Of a DNA stretch of 64,000 nt, positions 39,065 to 48,364 are shown one piece after another. The notes beneath the pieces are model-generated. The model made no database searches. It had not been told where the DNA came from and saw nothing but the letters and a program-made list of their open reading frames with translations. Position 1 is the stretch's first letter. The number at the start of each line of letters is the position of its first letter. The stretch is from an uncultured Bryobacterales bacterium (lineage in GTDB: Bacteria; Acidobacteriota; Terriglobia; Bryobacterales; UBA6623), in assembly GCA_951813065.1 (NCBI GenBank), contig CATOTH010000007.1:62001-126000 (forward strand), written 5' to 3'. Position numbers and translations under genes: made by a program.

Positions 39065-39450
39065 CTCAGTCTCTGGCGCTGCGACAACCGGTGCCTCGCC
39101 AAACTCGATCGTCAGTCCCGATCCAAGAGTTCAATCGGGCATTGTCACGTGAATGATCCTGGCCTGGCAATCTACTCGACCACCCGGGCATTCGTGATTC
39201 CGGCGCTGTGTGTCGTCTGAACGCAGATGATTGCCCGATCCACCTGAAGCTCCAATCTGATCAGTTTCTCCAGCCGATCTCCGTCCAGAGTCTCCCGTGA
39301 TCGGGCTCAGCACCCTGGCAGCGCATTTCTCGATGGCCAGACTGGTCAGGTTGATGGCGGTGTTCCGGTCCCGTCCAGCCATCGCTTCGTCCACACTCTT
39401 TCGAATCTCGCTAGTCTCGGCCTCACTTGGTGTGCGGCGGCGCGGCCCGG
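39065..39450. other. Intergenic with a possible minus-strand coding remnant
   Basis: No intact gene. On the minus strand a fragment reading DRLEKLIRLELQVDRAI then CVQTTHSAGITNARVVE and a stop looks protein-like but I could not assign it; it has no visible start. Confidence 0.3.
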
Positions 39451-41085
39451 CTAGACTCGGCGGAGGGCGCCGCTGCTCCACTCCCTCCTGATGTAGTCGG
39501 AAGACCAGTAGGCGATGGCTTGTGCGGTCAACGAGGGGTTGTGGCCGGGGAACGAAACAAAGCACGAAGTGTCAATCACGAACAGATTGTCCACGTCGTG
39601 GGTCTGGCAATATCGGTTCAGCACCGACGTCTTGGGATCCTCACCCATCCTGCAAGTGCCACACTGGTGTTGACCCAGGTAGCCGCCTCCACCGGCGGGC
39701 GCACTCCAGATCTCGATCGCTCCCGCAGCTTCCAGGATTTCCCGCTGACGAGCGGAGACGAACTTGGAGTGCTCGATATCAATGGGCAGGAACCGGCGCG
39801 TGATCCGAAGTGCGGGAATGCCCCAACCGTCACGGAGGTCTAGGTCAATCTCGACCCGGTTGAATTCCGCTGGCATGTCAGCCACATCGGCGTTCATGTG
39901 CATGAATCGCCGAAAGTACTTGCGCTGGAATTCCTTGTGCGCCTTGCCCCAACGCGGTGCTCCCGGCGGGCGGCGGCGGGCGAAGCGGATCGGATGGTGG
40001 ACATAAAAGTTGTAGATGTGGCCGCCCCCCAGGGTGCCTTCGGCGAAGTCATTCACCGCCATCGAAGGGCCCGGACCCCATTCGTGAGGGATGTCGAAGT
40101 CAAAAATCCCATAAGAATTCGCTCCAATATGGGTCATCAAGTTACGCCCGACCTGATCACTGGAGTTCGCTAACCCATTGGGCCAGAGCCGACTTCGAGA
40201 ATTCAGCAAGAGGCGAGCGCTCTCTCCCGCGTTGGCCGAAACGACAACAATGTGGGCCGCCTGGAAATTGTGCAGCCCATGCTCGTCGAAATAGCTCACA
40301 CCAATCACATGGCCGTGATCATCCGTCACCACTCGGTCCACCACACACTTCGTCTTCAACGTGTAGTTGTCAGCTGCCTGGGCAGTGGGGATTACGGTGA
40401 CCGCCGTGCTGGACTTGGCATTGACCTCGCAAACGAAGCCAATACAAAAAGGACAGCGAATACAACCCGCACGGCCCTGGTAGTTTTCGGTGAGGATGGC
40501 AAACGGGGGAGGAAACGGGTGGAGTCCGAGTTTCCGGGCTGCTGTGGCGAATAGTTCGCCCTGCGGATTTGTCGGCAGAGGAGGGACGGGATAGGGCTTC
40601 TTGCGGGGAGGGCCGAAAGGATCGGCGCCCGCCAGGCCCGCGACGCCCAATTCATACTCCGCCTTCTCATAGTGAGGCTCCAAGTCGTCGTACGTGAGGG
40701 GCCAGTCTTCAAGCGTGGTTCCCTCCGGGCGCCCGTAGGTGGATCTCATGCGGAAGTGTTCTTCATGAAATCGCCAGGCCGCAGCACCGTACCACATCGT
40801 GCCGCCGCCCACGCCGAAGGCATTCCACCCGATCGGCGCCACTTGTGTCGGGGAGTTCTCGTCGCGCCGGAAACTGCGCGGGTTCTCTGCCAATCCTTCC
40901 AACTTGGTGATCGAGCGGGGGACGTTTCTGTCGCTGCTGAGCTCGTCATGAACGGCGTCGCTCACCGTAAACCAGCGGCCCTTGTCCAGCTGGACGACAG
41001 ACATGCCTGCCTCAGCCAGTTCCTTGCCGACTATGCCGCCGGCGCCGCCGGCCCCGACGATCACAACGTCAACCTTGTTTGCCAT
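39451..41085 (-). CDS. GMC-family oxidoreductase
   Basis: 544 residues from MANKVDVVIVGAGGAGG; an ATG 48 bases upstream overlaps the neighbouring gene and is less likely. The FAD-binding Rossmann motif GAGGAGG is followed by Glu/Asp-type LDKGRWF. Further hallmarks are GGGTMWYGAAAWRF, a Cys-rich CIRCPFC segment, and at the C-terminus GTCRMGEDPKTSVLNR, NLFVIDTSCFVSFPGHNPSLTAQ, which includes the catalytic His/Asn pair. It would oxidise a sugar or polyol. The 41114-41704 gene upstream encodes the small subunit; the two act as a membrane-linked dehydrogenase like gluconate 2-dehydrogenase or glucoside 3-dehydrogenase, passing electrons to a cytochrome not seen here. Confidence 0.93.
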   Translation of the reverse strand: MANKVDVVIVGAGGAGGIVGKELAEAGMSVVQLDKGRWFTVSDAVHDELSSDRNVPRSITKLEGLAENPRSFRRDENSPTQVAPIGWNAFGVGGGTMWYGAAAWRFHEEHFRMRSTYGRPEGTTLEDWPLTYDDLEPHYEKAEYELGVAGLAGADPFGPPRKKPYPVPPLPTNPQGELFATAARKLGLHPFPPPFAILTENYQGRAGCIRCPFCIGFVCEVNAKSSTAVTVIPTAQAADNYTLKTKCVVDRVVTDDHGHVIGVSYFDEHGLHNFQAAHIVVVSANAGESARLLLNSRSRLWPNGLANSSDQVGRNLMTHIGANSYGIFDFDIPHEWGPGPSMAVNDFAEGTLGGGHIYNFYVHHPIRFARRRPPGAPRWGKAHKEFQRKYFRRFMHMNADVADMPAEFNRVEIDLDLRDGWGIPALRITRRFLPIDIEHSKFVSARQREILEAAGAIEIWSAPAGGGGYLGQHQCGTCRMGEDPKTSVLNRYCQTHDVDNLFVIDTSCFVSFPGHNPSLTAQAIAYWSSDYIRREWSSGALRRV

Positions 41086-41113
41086 GGCGTGTCCTCCCCT
41101 GTGCTGCGGAGCC

Positions 41114-41704
41114 CTACTGGCGTGGTGCGCCAACGTAACCGATCATGGTCCAACTCTTGCTGTCTTTGTTGCCACCGTACTTCGGGTGGGAATAGTACCC
41201 CTCCATCGCGTGGCGAATGACCAAGTTGAAGAAGCGCTGGCTGCTGCTCCCCCCGTCCCGCCCTTCCGAGATTTGAAACCGCCTCCAGATCTCACCTCGA
41301 GCCTCCCCGCGTTCCAGGGCTTCGAGAACCTTGATCTGGTGATCAGAGTCCAGATCCGAGAACTTGGAACCGAACATGATCTGGCTCGATTCATCAACCC
41401 CCTCAAGGCCCGCTACATAGTCCCAGCGATCCTGGCCTCGCCAGCCCGCCAGGGCGTTATCGATGAAATAGAGCACGCCGGCCTCTTTGCCGCCGGGGAA
41501 GTCATCCGACGGGATCACCTGGTCAGCAATTGCCTCAAGAGTTCGTGCTTGGCTGACATTAAGAAACTTACATCCTTCAGCCAGCTCACCGACGTTTTCC
41601 TGGGCATGTGCAAGGAAATAGAGATTACCGGATTTTCCGAGCAAACCCAACGCTGCCATCCTGACGAGAAGGCGCCGAAAGAAATCTCTGCGGATCAGTT
41701 TCAT
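41114..41704 (-). CDS. Gluconate 2-dehydrogenase subunit 3 family protein
   Basis: 196 residues. The Tat-like N-terminus RRDFFRRLLVRMAALGLLG probably carries the flavin subunit across the membrane piggyback. The core has LEAIADQVIPSDDFPGGKEAGVLYFIDNAL, the signature of this family. It is the upstream partner of the GMC gene, with 28 bases between stop and start. Both are expected in one transcript. Confidence 0.92.
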   Translation of the reverse strand: MKLIRRDFFRRLLVRMAALGLLGKSGNLYFLAHAQENVGELAEGCKFLNVSQARTLEAIADQVIPSDDFPGGKEAGVLYFIDNALAGWRGQDRWDYVAGLEGVDESSQIMFGSKFSDLDSDHQIKVLEALERGEARGEIWRRFQISEGRDGGSSSQRFFNLVIRHAMEGYYSHPKYGGNKDSKSWTMIGYVGAPRQ

Positions 41705-41919
41705 CGCTTAAGCCAACCTTGGCTGTTATTATCCCCGACCATGAGTTGCGAGGAGCACGGAAACCAACGGCTGTTCTCCCCGTTGAGCGAAAACCCCCCC
41801 CACTCTTCGCAGAAACGTGGTTTGTGCAAGCCAGAAACTCCGGAGAGACTCATAGGCCGGGTCACGGTCAAGCGTCCAAGGGGCTTCGAGCAGAACCCTC
41901 CCAGGCTGAGAGGGCCCGG

Positions 41920-42560
41920 AGACTCGGCGCCGCGTACACTCCCTTTTCCGGCGGTACGGTGAATCGTTCCAGTCGGCCTGCGGCGAGTGCGCGGCACTCG
42001 GTTTTCGTCAAGTCGAGACCGACAACACTTGATTGAAGATTGTGCAGGCGACACACTTCGCAGTACGGAATCAAGGGATGACATGGACAACGGGCCTTGC
42101 GATGCTCGGTCTCGGCGGGTTCACTCCCCTTGTCGACGCCACCGACCGGGAAGCGGCCGTCGAGCAGCACATGGGCCTTGCAAGGTTCCTGCACACGGGA
42201 GCAACAGCATTCGATGTTCGAGCCGCGACCGAAGCCACACGTTGGGCACGACGGGCATCGCACATCAGTATCAAAGGAAGGAATGAAGGCTCTTGCCAAT
42301 ACGGCAACCGAAAGCGGCAGGCGCACTGGAGGATGCCGCGATCCGCAACGGCTGCCACGCCGAGCGTGAGGAATCTCAGGCCGGGAATCTCCATATGGTC
42401 ATAAAGAAGACAAGTCCCGAGCATTTCGACATGCTGCTCGACTGCCGGAATTGTGACGCGCATAGGCCAGAATGCGCTGGAAGTGGTGAAGACGCGCGGT
42501 TCGCAGATCGTCGCCTTTCACTTCAGGGACCTTGATCCCGAGCCTCGATCAGGAGCGCAA
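41920..42560 (+). pseudogene. Decayed paralogue of the sugar isomerase/epimerase
   Basis: Pieces of the 38156-39064 protein can be followed in order but in changing frames: YTPFSGGTV then ESFQSACGECAALGFRQVETDNT* (stop), MLGLGGFTPLVDATDREAAVEQHMGLARF, KKTSPEHFDMLLDC, and NALEVVKTRGSQIVAFHFRDLDP. These match FTRGTV, ACDECAGLGFRHIEVDN, GSFTDP..EEHMLVGRF, TKPEDFGFIHD and LSVLKDYRSRVITLHLKDFDP. Several frameshifts and deletions are needed, so it cannot make the enzyme. Sits directly upstream of the methyltransferase gene. Confidence 0.75.
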
Positions 42561-42630
42561 TGGTCGCATTGGCAAGGCGAGCTGCGTGAAGCTCGCTCGG
42601 GGGATTGTTGGCGGCCAAGAACCTTCTACA

Positions 42631-43587
42631 ATGGATCGGCCCATGACGAGGTCGCCCAGTATCGTCGACCAGCTTCGCGAGGGTCCAGTGCTGGGTGATG
42701 GGGGGTATCTGATCGAGCTGGAGCGGCGAGGCTACGTGGCAAGCGGCACAGATCAAGAACAGGTCGGGACAGGACGGGGTAGTGGGCAGTTTACCCCAGA
42801 GGTCGCCATCACGAATCCGGAGGCACTTCGCAGCCTGCACCAAGAGTTCTTGAAGGCAGGTTCGCAGGTGTTGCAAGCCCTGACATTCTTCGCCGCACGG
42901 GAGAAACTGACACGGGCCGGATACGGTCGCGAGACAGAAAGGATCAACGAGGCGGCTGTGCGTATCGCCCGAGACACGGCCGGTGATCAGGCGCGGGTGG
43001 CCGGGACCATCTCGCGTACCCAACTCTTCGAACGCGACGGACCAACCGCCGCCGCGCACGCTCGTGACCTGTTTGCCGAACAGCTCCGTCTTCTGGAAAG
43101 CGCCGGAGTCGATTTCCTGATCGTGGAGACGTTCTTCCGACTCGACGAAGCGCTCATCGCGTTGAAGTGCGCAAGACGGACATCATTGCCGATTCTGGCC
43201 ACGATGAGCTTTCGACCGGTCACCACGCAAAGCAGCGATGGCAAATCAGTTGCAGAGTGCGCCCAAGCCCTGGTCGACGAGGGCGCCCATATTGTGGGAA
43301 CAAACTGCGAGCAGGAACCCAGGCGGATGCTAGAGGTCCTTCGACGGATGCGCGATGCCGTCGATGTTCCGATTGCGGGGCAGCCTGCCGCCTTCCGCAC
43401 CAGCGACGAGTGCCCGTGCTTTACCCGCATGCCGGAGTTTCCCGACGACCTCGAATCCATTCAGCTCCCGCGGCGGGAGTTCACCCGGTTCGTACGAACC
43501 GCACGGTCCGAAGGCGTCGGATACATCGGGGGATGTTGCGGATGCAACGCGGCCTACGTGCGTGCCATGAGGAACGGGCTCTCCTAG
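42631..43587 (+). CDS. Homocysteine S-methyltransferase (BHMT-type)
   Basis: 318 residues from the ATG at 42631 (another at 42643). TIM-barrel zinc methyltransferase: VLGDGGYLIELERRG, SQVLQALTFFAAREKL, FLIVETFFRLDEALIALKCAR, GTNCEQEPRRMLEVL, and the zinc ligands Cys in GTNC and the pair in IGGCCGCNAAYVRAM. It transfers a methyl group from a donor such as betaine, S-methylmethionine or a related methylated amine to homocysteine or another thiol. It starts the co-directional set methyltransferase-ROK-EamA-SIS. An alternative physiological role is demethylation of an imported compound. Confidence 0.9.
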   Translation: MDRPMTRSPSIVDQLREGPVLGDGGYLIELERRGYVASGTDQEQVGTGRGSGQFTPEVAITNPEALRSLHQEFLKAGSQVLQALTFFAAREKLTRAGYGRETERINEAAVRIARDTAGDQARVAGTISRTQLFERDGPTAAAHARDLFAEQLRLLESAGVDFLIVETFFRLDEALIALKCARRTSLPILATMSFRPVTTQSSDGKSVAECAQALVDEGAHIVGTNCEQEPRRMLEVLRRMRDAVDVPIAGQPAAFRTSDECPCFTRMPEFPDDLESIQLPRREFTRFVRTARSEGVGYIGGCCGCNAAYVRAMRNGLS

Positions 43588-43649
43588 GGGCAGCCCCGAA
43601 TTCACAGACCGTGGTGCGATCAGACGATTCCGAATCCGCTCCGGCCTGC

Positions 43650-44564
43650 ATGATTGGGCTCGACGTCGGAGGCACAAAGATCGCGGGCGGCTTGGTGATC
43701 TGTGATTCCGGAAAGGTGCTCTGCAAGCGGGTGGTGCCCACCCGGCCGGAACGCGGCCCGCAGGCCGTGTTCGACGATCTGCTGGAACTTGCGCGATCCT
43801 TCCTCTCGGAAGCACGGAGAGTCTCCGCCCCCGTGGGCGGAATCGGTATCGGTGTCCCCGAAACAGTCGATCCCAAGGGCAACGTTACGAGCGGCCAGAC
43901 CCTCGCCTGGCAGAATATCCCTGTTCAATCCATCTGTTCCGAGTTGGCTCCAGCAATCGTGGAATCTGACGTTCGGGCGGCGGCCTTGGGCGAGGCCCTG
44001 TTCGGAGCTGGCCGCAACTACGGCGCGTTCGCCTATGTCACGGTGGGAACCGGGATCAGCAGCTGTCTCGTCCTGGACGGTCGTCCCTTCCCGGGAGCCC
44101 GGGGGAATGCCTTGGTCCTGGCAAGTGCCCCACTCAGCACGACCTGCCATCGGTGTGGCGGCCGGATCGATGATGTACTGGAGGAATTTGCCGCGGGTCC
44201 TGCACTTGTTCAACGCTATAACCGGGTTGCTCCGAAACGAGTCTCGAAAGCTGAGGAAGTCCTCGATGCGGCGGCCGGCGGCAGCCGGGTGGCCGACAGG
44301 ATCATAGAGTCCGCTGCTGCCGCACTTGGCAACAGCGTAGGTTTCTTGGTCAATTTGCTGGATCCTGAAGCCGTCATCGTTGGCGGTGGATTGGGCATGG
44401 CGGGAAACTCCTATTGGAATCGATTCGTGGAGTCAACCCGCCAGCATGTATGGGCTGAACAGACGAGGGAGTTGCCCATCCGCCGCGCCCAGCTGGGCGC
44501 TGACAGTGGTCTAATTGGCGCAGCCGCGGCGGCCATTCGCAAAGCGAACCTCAAGCCGACCTAG
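43650..44564 (+). CDS. ROK-family sugar kinase/regulator-like protein
   Basis: 304 residues from the ATG at 43650; in-frame GTG codons at 43611 and 43614, only 23 bases after the previous stop, would add 12-13 residues. MIGLDVGGTKIAGGL is the ATP phosphate-1 motif; GIGIGVPETVDPKGNV, ESDVRAAALGEALFGAG and VTVGTGISSCLVLDG complete the ROK fold. The canonical zinc signature CxCGxxGCxE appears only as CHRCGGRIDDVLEEFAAG, lacking the third Cys, and the preceding GH is GN. It probably phosphorylates a sugar or amino sugar but may have altered specificity. No DNA-binding domain is present. Confidence 0.85.
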   Translation: MIGLDVGGTKIAGGLVICDSGKVLCKRVVPTRPERGPQAVFDDLLELARSFLSEARRVSAPVGGIGIGVPETVDPKGNVTSGQTLAWQNIPVQSICSELAPAIVESDVRAAALGEALFGAGRNYGAFAYVTVGTGISSCLVLDGRPFPGARGNALVLASAPLSTTCHRCGGRIDDVLEEFAAGPALVQRYNRVAPKRVSKAEEVLDAAAGGSRVADRIIESAAAALGNSVGFLVNLLDPEAVIVGGGLGMAGNSYWNRFVESTRQHVWAEQTRELPIRRAQLGADSGLIGAAAAAIRKANLKPT

Positions 44565-44605
44565 TCGACCCTGAAAGCGAACCGCGGCGTCTCAACTGAT
44601 CATCC

Positions 44606-45541
44606 ATGCCAGCCCGCAATCCATTCCGCGAAAAGTGGATTTGGTACATGGTTCTGACCGTGCTCTTGTGGGGAGGCTGGGCCATCCTCTCAAAGCTGGT
44701 GACGGAAGAGATGCCCGAGAACCATGCCGTCTTTATCTTCACCCTGGGAGCTGCTTCGGTAGCCGTTGTCCTGCTCGTCGTCAGGCGGTTCCGTGTTGAG
44801 GTCAATCCGAGGGGCGTCTGCTACGGCATAGCCAATGGCGTCGTTTCCAATACCGGCAACTTGGCGGTGTTCGCGGCGTTCGCCAACGATCCCGGCGGAC
44901 ATTCGTCATTGATCGCCACCCTGTCGGGCCTCTATCCGTTGATTACTGTCGCCATGGCGGTCTTCCTACTGCGGGAACGTCCCACGGCCCTGCAATGTGC
45001 CGGCCTGGTCTTGGCGGTGGTCGCCATCATCTTCTTCGCTCAATCGCCGGAAGGAGCCCCGCGTGATGTGCTGACGGCGGCAGGCAGTGGACCGGACTCG
45101 CCCAGTCCTGAGCCATGGCTGCTCTATGCCGTCATGGCCATGATCTGCTTTGGAGCGGTCGGGCTGTTGCAGAAACTCTCAACAAACCATCTGTCAGCGG
45201 ATTCGGCCTTGACGTGGCTGATAGCGGGATTCCTGTTCTTCCTCCCTGCCTTCTATCCCGGTCGCCTGATATTGGACTACTCAGGACGCAGCTGGATACT
45301 GGCTTTCGCGAGTGGCGTCATCAACATACTTGGCGCGTGGACTCTGCTGGCGGCGATGCGCAGTGGAGGCAAGGCATCAATCGTCGTTCCCTTCACAGCG
45401 CTGTATCCCCTGGTGGTTGTGCTTGCCGCTCCGCTGCTGTTTGACGAGCGGATCCTCATTCACCAGAGTGTCGGCATCATTTGCGCACTGGCCGCAACGG
45501 TTCTGCTGTCGATGGAGAAAGCGGAGGAAGGCGCGGCATGA
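44606..45541 (+). CDS. EamA/DMT-family transporter
   Basis: 311 residues with ten predicted membrane helices in two EamA repeats (WYMVLTVLLWGGWAILSK... and WLLYAVMAMICFGAVGLLQK...). Glu-rich loop LLRERPTALQ and the DERI segment near the end are usual for drug/metabolite transporters. It exports or imports a small metabolite across the inner membrane. The stop overlaps the ATG of the SIS gene (ATGA), so translation is coupled. Confidence 0.93.
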   Translation: MPARNPFREKWIWYMVLTVLLWGGWAILSKLVTEEMPENHAVFIFTLGAASVAVVLLVVRRFRVEVNPRGVCYGIANGVVSNTGNLAVFAAFANDPGGHSSLIATLSGLYPLITVAMAVFLLRERPTALQCAGLVLAVVAIIFFAQSPEGAPRDVLTAAGSGPDSPSPEPWLLYAVMAMICFGAVGLLQKLSTNHLSADSALTWLIAGFLFFLPAFYPGRLILDYSGRSWILAFASGVINILGAWTLLAAMRSGGKASIVVPFTALYPLVVVLAAPLLFDERILIHQSVGIICALAATVLLSMEKAEEGAA

Positions 45542-46590
45542 ATTCGACTGCCGCGGGCGGAACCGGCGTTGTGTCGGTGTATCGGAACGAATGCGAGGAG
45601 CAGCCTCAACGTCTGCGCGAGCTGTTTGACGCCTATCGCTCCGACGCTGGAGTTCGCAAGCAGCTGGCAACCGTGAAGACCGTGGTGTCGCGGAGCCTGC
45701 CGGTTCTGTGGCTCGGGATGGGCGCTTCCTACTGCTCAGCATTGGTTGGTGCTTCCCAACTGATGCGTCTTGGCCGATCGTCCTTTGCGCGAGAGGCAAG
45801 CGAGTGGCTTCACTACGAGACAAGCACCCGAAACCAGGTGTCAGGACCGATCCTGGTCTCGACCTCCGGTGAGAGCGCCGAGATGGTCAGAATCTGCCGC
45901 ATCCTGGACGGCAGAGGGCGCATTCTTCTGTGCAACAGCCGGGGCAGCACGTGCTGGTCTGCTTCGCGGATTCGCTTGCCGATCCTTGCGGGGCAGGAGC
46001 GGGCGAATGCAACAAAGACGTATACGAACTCCGCCGCCGCGGCTGTGATCCTCAGTTCCGAATTGGCAGGAGGTTGCTGGCAGGCCGAGTCTGACCTGGT
46101 GGTGGACGCCTTCGGCAAGTCGCTGATTCATGCCTTCGAACAGCGGCACGCGCTGGAGGAGTTCTGTCGCGGCGCCACGAACATCGAGATCATCGGCCGT
46201 GGCCCGGCACTCGCGGGTGCGCTGATGGGAGCTCTTTGCGTAAGAGAGATGACTGGACTGCGTGTCTTCGCGCACTCCAGTGGCGGCTTTCGGCACGGGC
46301 CGCTCCTGGATGTCAGTCCCGGGCATGTGGCCATCATTCTGGCCCTCGGACCAACCGCCAACCTGGGAACACGGCTGGCCGGGGACTGCCACAGCCGGGG
46401 AGGCAAGGTCGTGCTAGTCACCGCGGACAGCGATGCCAGCAGGTCGGAACGGATTCTCCCCATCCGCGTTCAACCGGCTCCCGAGCCGTGGGAAGGCCTC
46501 ACCTCCGTGATCGTGCCCCAAGCCTTGACCCTCGCGCTGGCGGAACGCATCGGAAGCCACTACGTGCGGGTTCAGACGACGAACGAGTAG
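45538..46590 (+). CDS. SIS-domain protein, GlmS/AgaS isomerase-like
   Basis: 350 residues from the ATG that overlaps the transporter stop. Two SIS modules are visible: LPVLWLGMGASYCSALVGASQLM with ILVSTSGESAEMVRICRIL, and IEIIGRGPALAGALMGALCVREMTGLRVFAHSSGGFRHGP (the last resembles GlmS and FrlB). It would isomerise or deaminate a phosphorylated amino sugar or cleave a ketoamine. With the ROK kinase upstream a phosphorylate-then-deglycosylate route is a reasonable inference. Confidence 0.87.
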   Translation: MNSTAAGGTGVVSVYRNECEEQPQRLRELFDAYRSDAGVRKQLATVKTVVSRSLPVLWLGMGASYCSALVGASQLMRLGRSSFAREASEWLHYETSTRNQVSGPILVSTSGESAEMVRICRILDGRGRILLCNSRGSTCWSASRIRLPILAGQERANATKTYTNSAAAAVILSSELAGGCWQAESDLVVDAFGKSLIHAFEQRHALEEFCRGATNIEIIGRGPALAGALMGALCVREMTGLRVFAHSSGGFRHGPLLDVSPGHVAIILALGPTANLGTRLAGDCHSRGGKVVLVTADSDASRSERILPIRVQPAPEPWEGLTSVIVPQALTLALAERIGSHYVRVQTTNE

Positions 46591-46603
46591 AGGGATCCCC
46601 AAG

Positions 46604-48358
46604 TCACGGCGCGCCTGGCCACGGGTTGCCGGAGCCCTCTTTCAGCGTGAGCGTATTGTCCACGGAGACATCCGTCCAAACCTCCGACTCGCCGCCAAGC
46701 CAGCGCACTACAACCCCGCTGACCGTCGTTTCACTTCCGAGACCGAAGTGGACACGCCCGTCGTTCGCGCTCAGGTAGCTTCCATCCGTGTGAGCACGCC
46801 GCCAAAGTGGTTGCCTGCCCTCCCGCAGGAGACCCACTAGCGAGCCGAGACCATGAAGAGTACCATCGGCCCGCTTCAGGAGGAGCCTGAGCCAATGGTT
46901 CTCGAGGTTGCCTGCATTGAGCAGCAGCCGCGCCGGTCCATTGTTGTTCGAGACGACGATGTCGATGTCGCCGTCATTGTCGATGTCGCCAAACGCCGCC
47001 CCCCGGCTTACCTCATGGAGGCTGTGAGCGGGTCCGGCCTTGTCGGTGATCTCTCGAAACGTGTCGCCATCGTTCAGAAAGAGCTGGTTGACCTGCTGAT
47101 AGGGGTACGGCTGCCCACGCAACGCCGCCACGGTCCTGACGGCGCCGTTCGCCGCGAACAGGTCGAGATCACCGTCGTTGTCGAGGTCAAACCATGCCGC
47201 CCCGAATCCTGTGAACGGAAAGCTGGGGGCCGCCAGTCGAAAGCGCTGCCGGACATCCGTGAAGAAGCCGCTGCCATCGTTCCTGTAGAGCGCATGCGTT
47301 TCCCCGGTCAGGTTGGTGACAAAGATGTCCTCGTGGCCGTCCGAGTCGAAGTCCGCCGTGCTGACCCCCATACCCGCTTCGACCATGCCATCCCCGCTGA
47401 AGGCAACACCAGCCAGCAGGCCGATCTCTTCGAAGGTGCCGTCGCCATTGTTGTTCCAGAGGTGATTCGGCGTACCGTCGTTTGCGACATAGACGTCGAT
47501 CGAGCCATCGGAGTTGTAGTCGGCGCAGGTGATGCCCAGACCGGCGCCGGCCGCGGACGCGACGCCGGATTCATTCGTCACGTCATGAAATGTCCCGTCA
47601 CCTTCGTTCCTGAACAGACGGTCTGGAAGGGGCTGGTATTGGGCCGGCAAACAATAGTCCGGCCGGCCGAGCGTGTCGTAGCAATCCTTGTTCCCCTCGA
47701 TGGTGAAGTTGGCGTAGCTCAGGACGAACAGGTCCAGGTCGCCATCGTTGTCGTAGTCCAGAAAAGCCGCTCCCGTGCTGAGCCGCAGATCGTCCACCCC
47801 CGCATCAGCGGTCACATCGCGGAAAGTCCCCTCGCCTTCATTCTGGTAGAGAATGTTCGATCCGAAATTTGTGACGTACAAATCCAGGTCGCCGTCATTG
47901 TCATAGTCTCCTACGGCGGCTCCCATGCCGAAGCCCCTGCCTTGCAAGCCCGCCTCGACTGTGACGTCGCTGAAGCGGAGTTTGCCTTCCTCAAGCAGGT
48001 GATTCCGGAATAGTCTGTTGATGAGCGGGCCGGACGGGGGTGGGAACAGAGACTCCTGCATTGACCTGTTCTGGTTGAGCAACGCTCCCTGCAGAAGATA
48101 GACATCCAGGTCACCATCGCTGTCGTAATCGATCAGGGCGACGCCTGAACCCGTGATTTCGGTCATGTAGAATTCGCCCGTGGCGCCGATGAAGTGCCGG
48201 AAGGTCAGTCCCACCTCATCCGCTACCTCGCGGAACAGCGCTTCGGAGGGCAGGTCGTCCGCAGCGGGCATGGGCCGGAGAACAAGGCCAGCCAGCAGCG
48301 CGCCCAAGATCCACGAACCGACCCGCAACACTGGCTGAGTGTCGTGCGTTCGAATCAT
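46604..48358 (-). CDS. CRTAC1/ASPIC-UnbV family FG-GAP propeller protein
   Basis: 584 residues with a signal sequence (GSWILGALLAGLVLRPMPAA). At least six FG-GAP/integrin-type repeats carry calcium loops of the DYDNDGDLDLYV type: DYDSDGDLDVYL, DYDNDGDLDLFV, DYNSDGSIDVYV, DFDSDGHEDIFV, DLDNDGDLDLFA and DIDNDGDIDIVV. The end is an ASPIC/UnbV domain (RRAHTDGSYLSANDGRVHFGLG, VVVRWLGGESEVW). Secreted; function unknown, possibly adhesion or glycan binding. The TPR gene upstream ends 7 bases before its ATG, the pairing usual for this family. Confidence 0.93.
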   Translation of the reverse strand: MIRTHDTQPVLRVGSWILGALLAGLVLRPMPAADDLPSEALFREVADEVGLTFRHFIGATGEFYMTEITGSGVALIDYDSDGDLDVYLLQGALLNQNRSMQESLFPPPSGPLINRLFRNHLLEEGKLRFSDVTVEAGLQGRGFGMGAAVGDYDNDGDLDLYVTNFGSNILYQNEGEGTFRDVTADAGVDDLRLSTGAAFLDYDNDGDLDLFVLSYANFTIEGNKDCYDTLGRPDYCLPAQYQPLPDRLFRNEGDGTFHDVTNESGVASAAGAGLGITCADYNSDGSIDVYVANDGTPNHLWNNNGDGTFEEIGLLAGVAFSGDGMVEAGMGVSTADFDSDGHEDIFVTNLTGETHALYRNDGSGFFTDVRQRFRLAAPSFPFTGFGAAWFDLDNDGDLDLFAANGAVRTVAALRGQPYPYQQVNQLFLNDGDTFREITDKAGPAHSLHEVSRGAAFGDIDNDGDIDIVVSNNNGPARLLLNAGNLENHWLRLLLKRADGTLHGLGSLVGLLREGRQPLWRRAHTDGSYLSANDGRVHFGLGSETTVSGVVVRWLGGESEVWTDVSVDNTLTLKEGSGNPWPGAP

Positions 48359-48364
48359 TTGCGG

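Noticed and set aside
39131..39450. 144-codon minus-strand frame downstream of the isomerase
   Set aside because: Overlaps the end of the GMC gene and has no domain; a short protein-like fragment is noted in the gap entry instead.
42400..42640. SAM-type riboswitch before the homocysteine methyltransferase
   Set aside because: The upstream sequence is occupied by the decayed isomerase and shows no recognisable aptamer stems.
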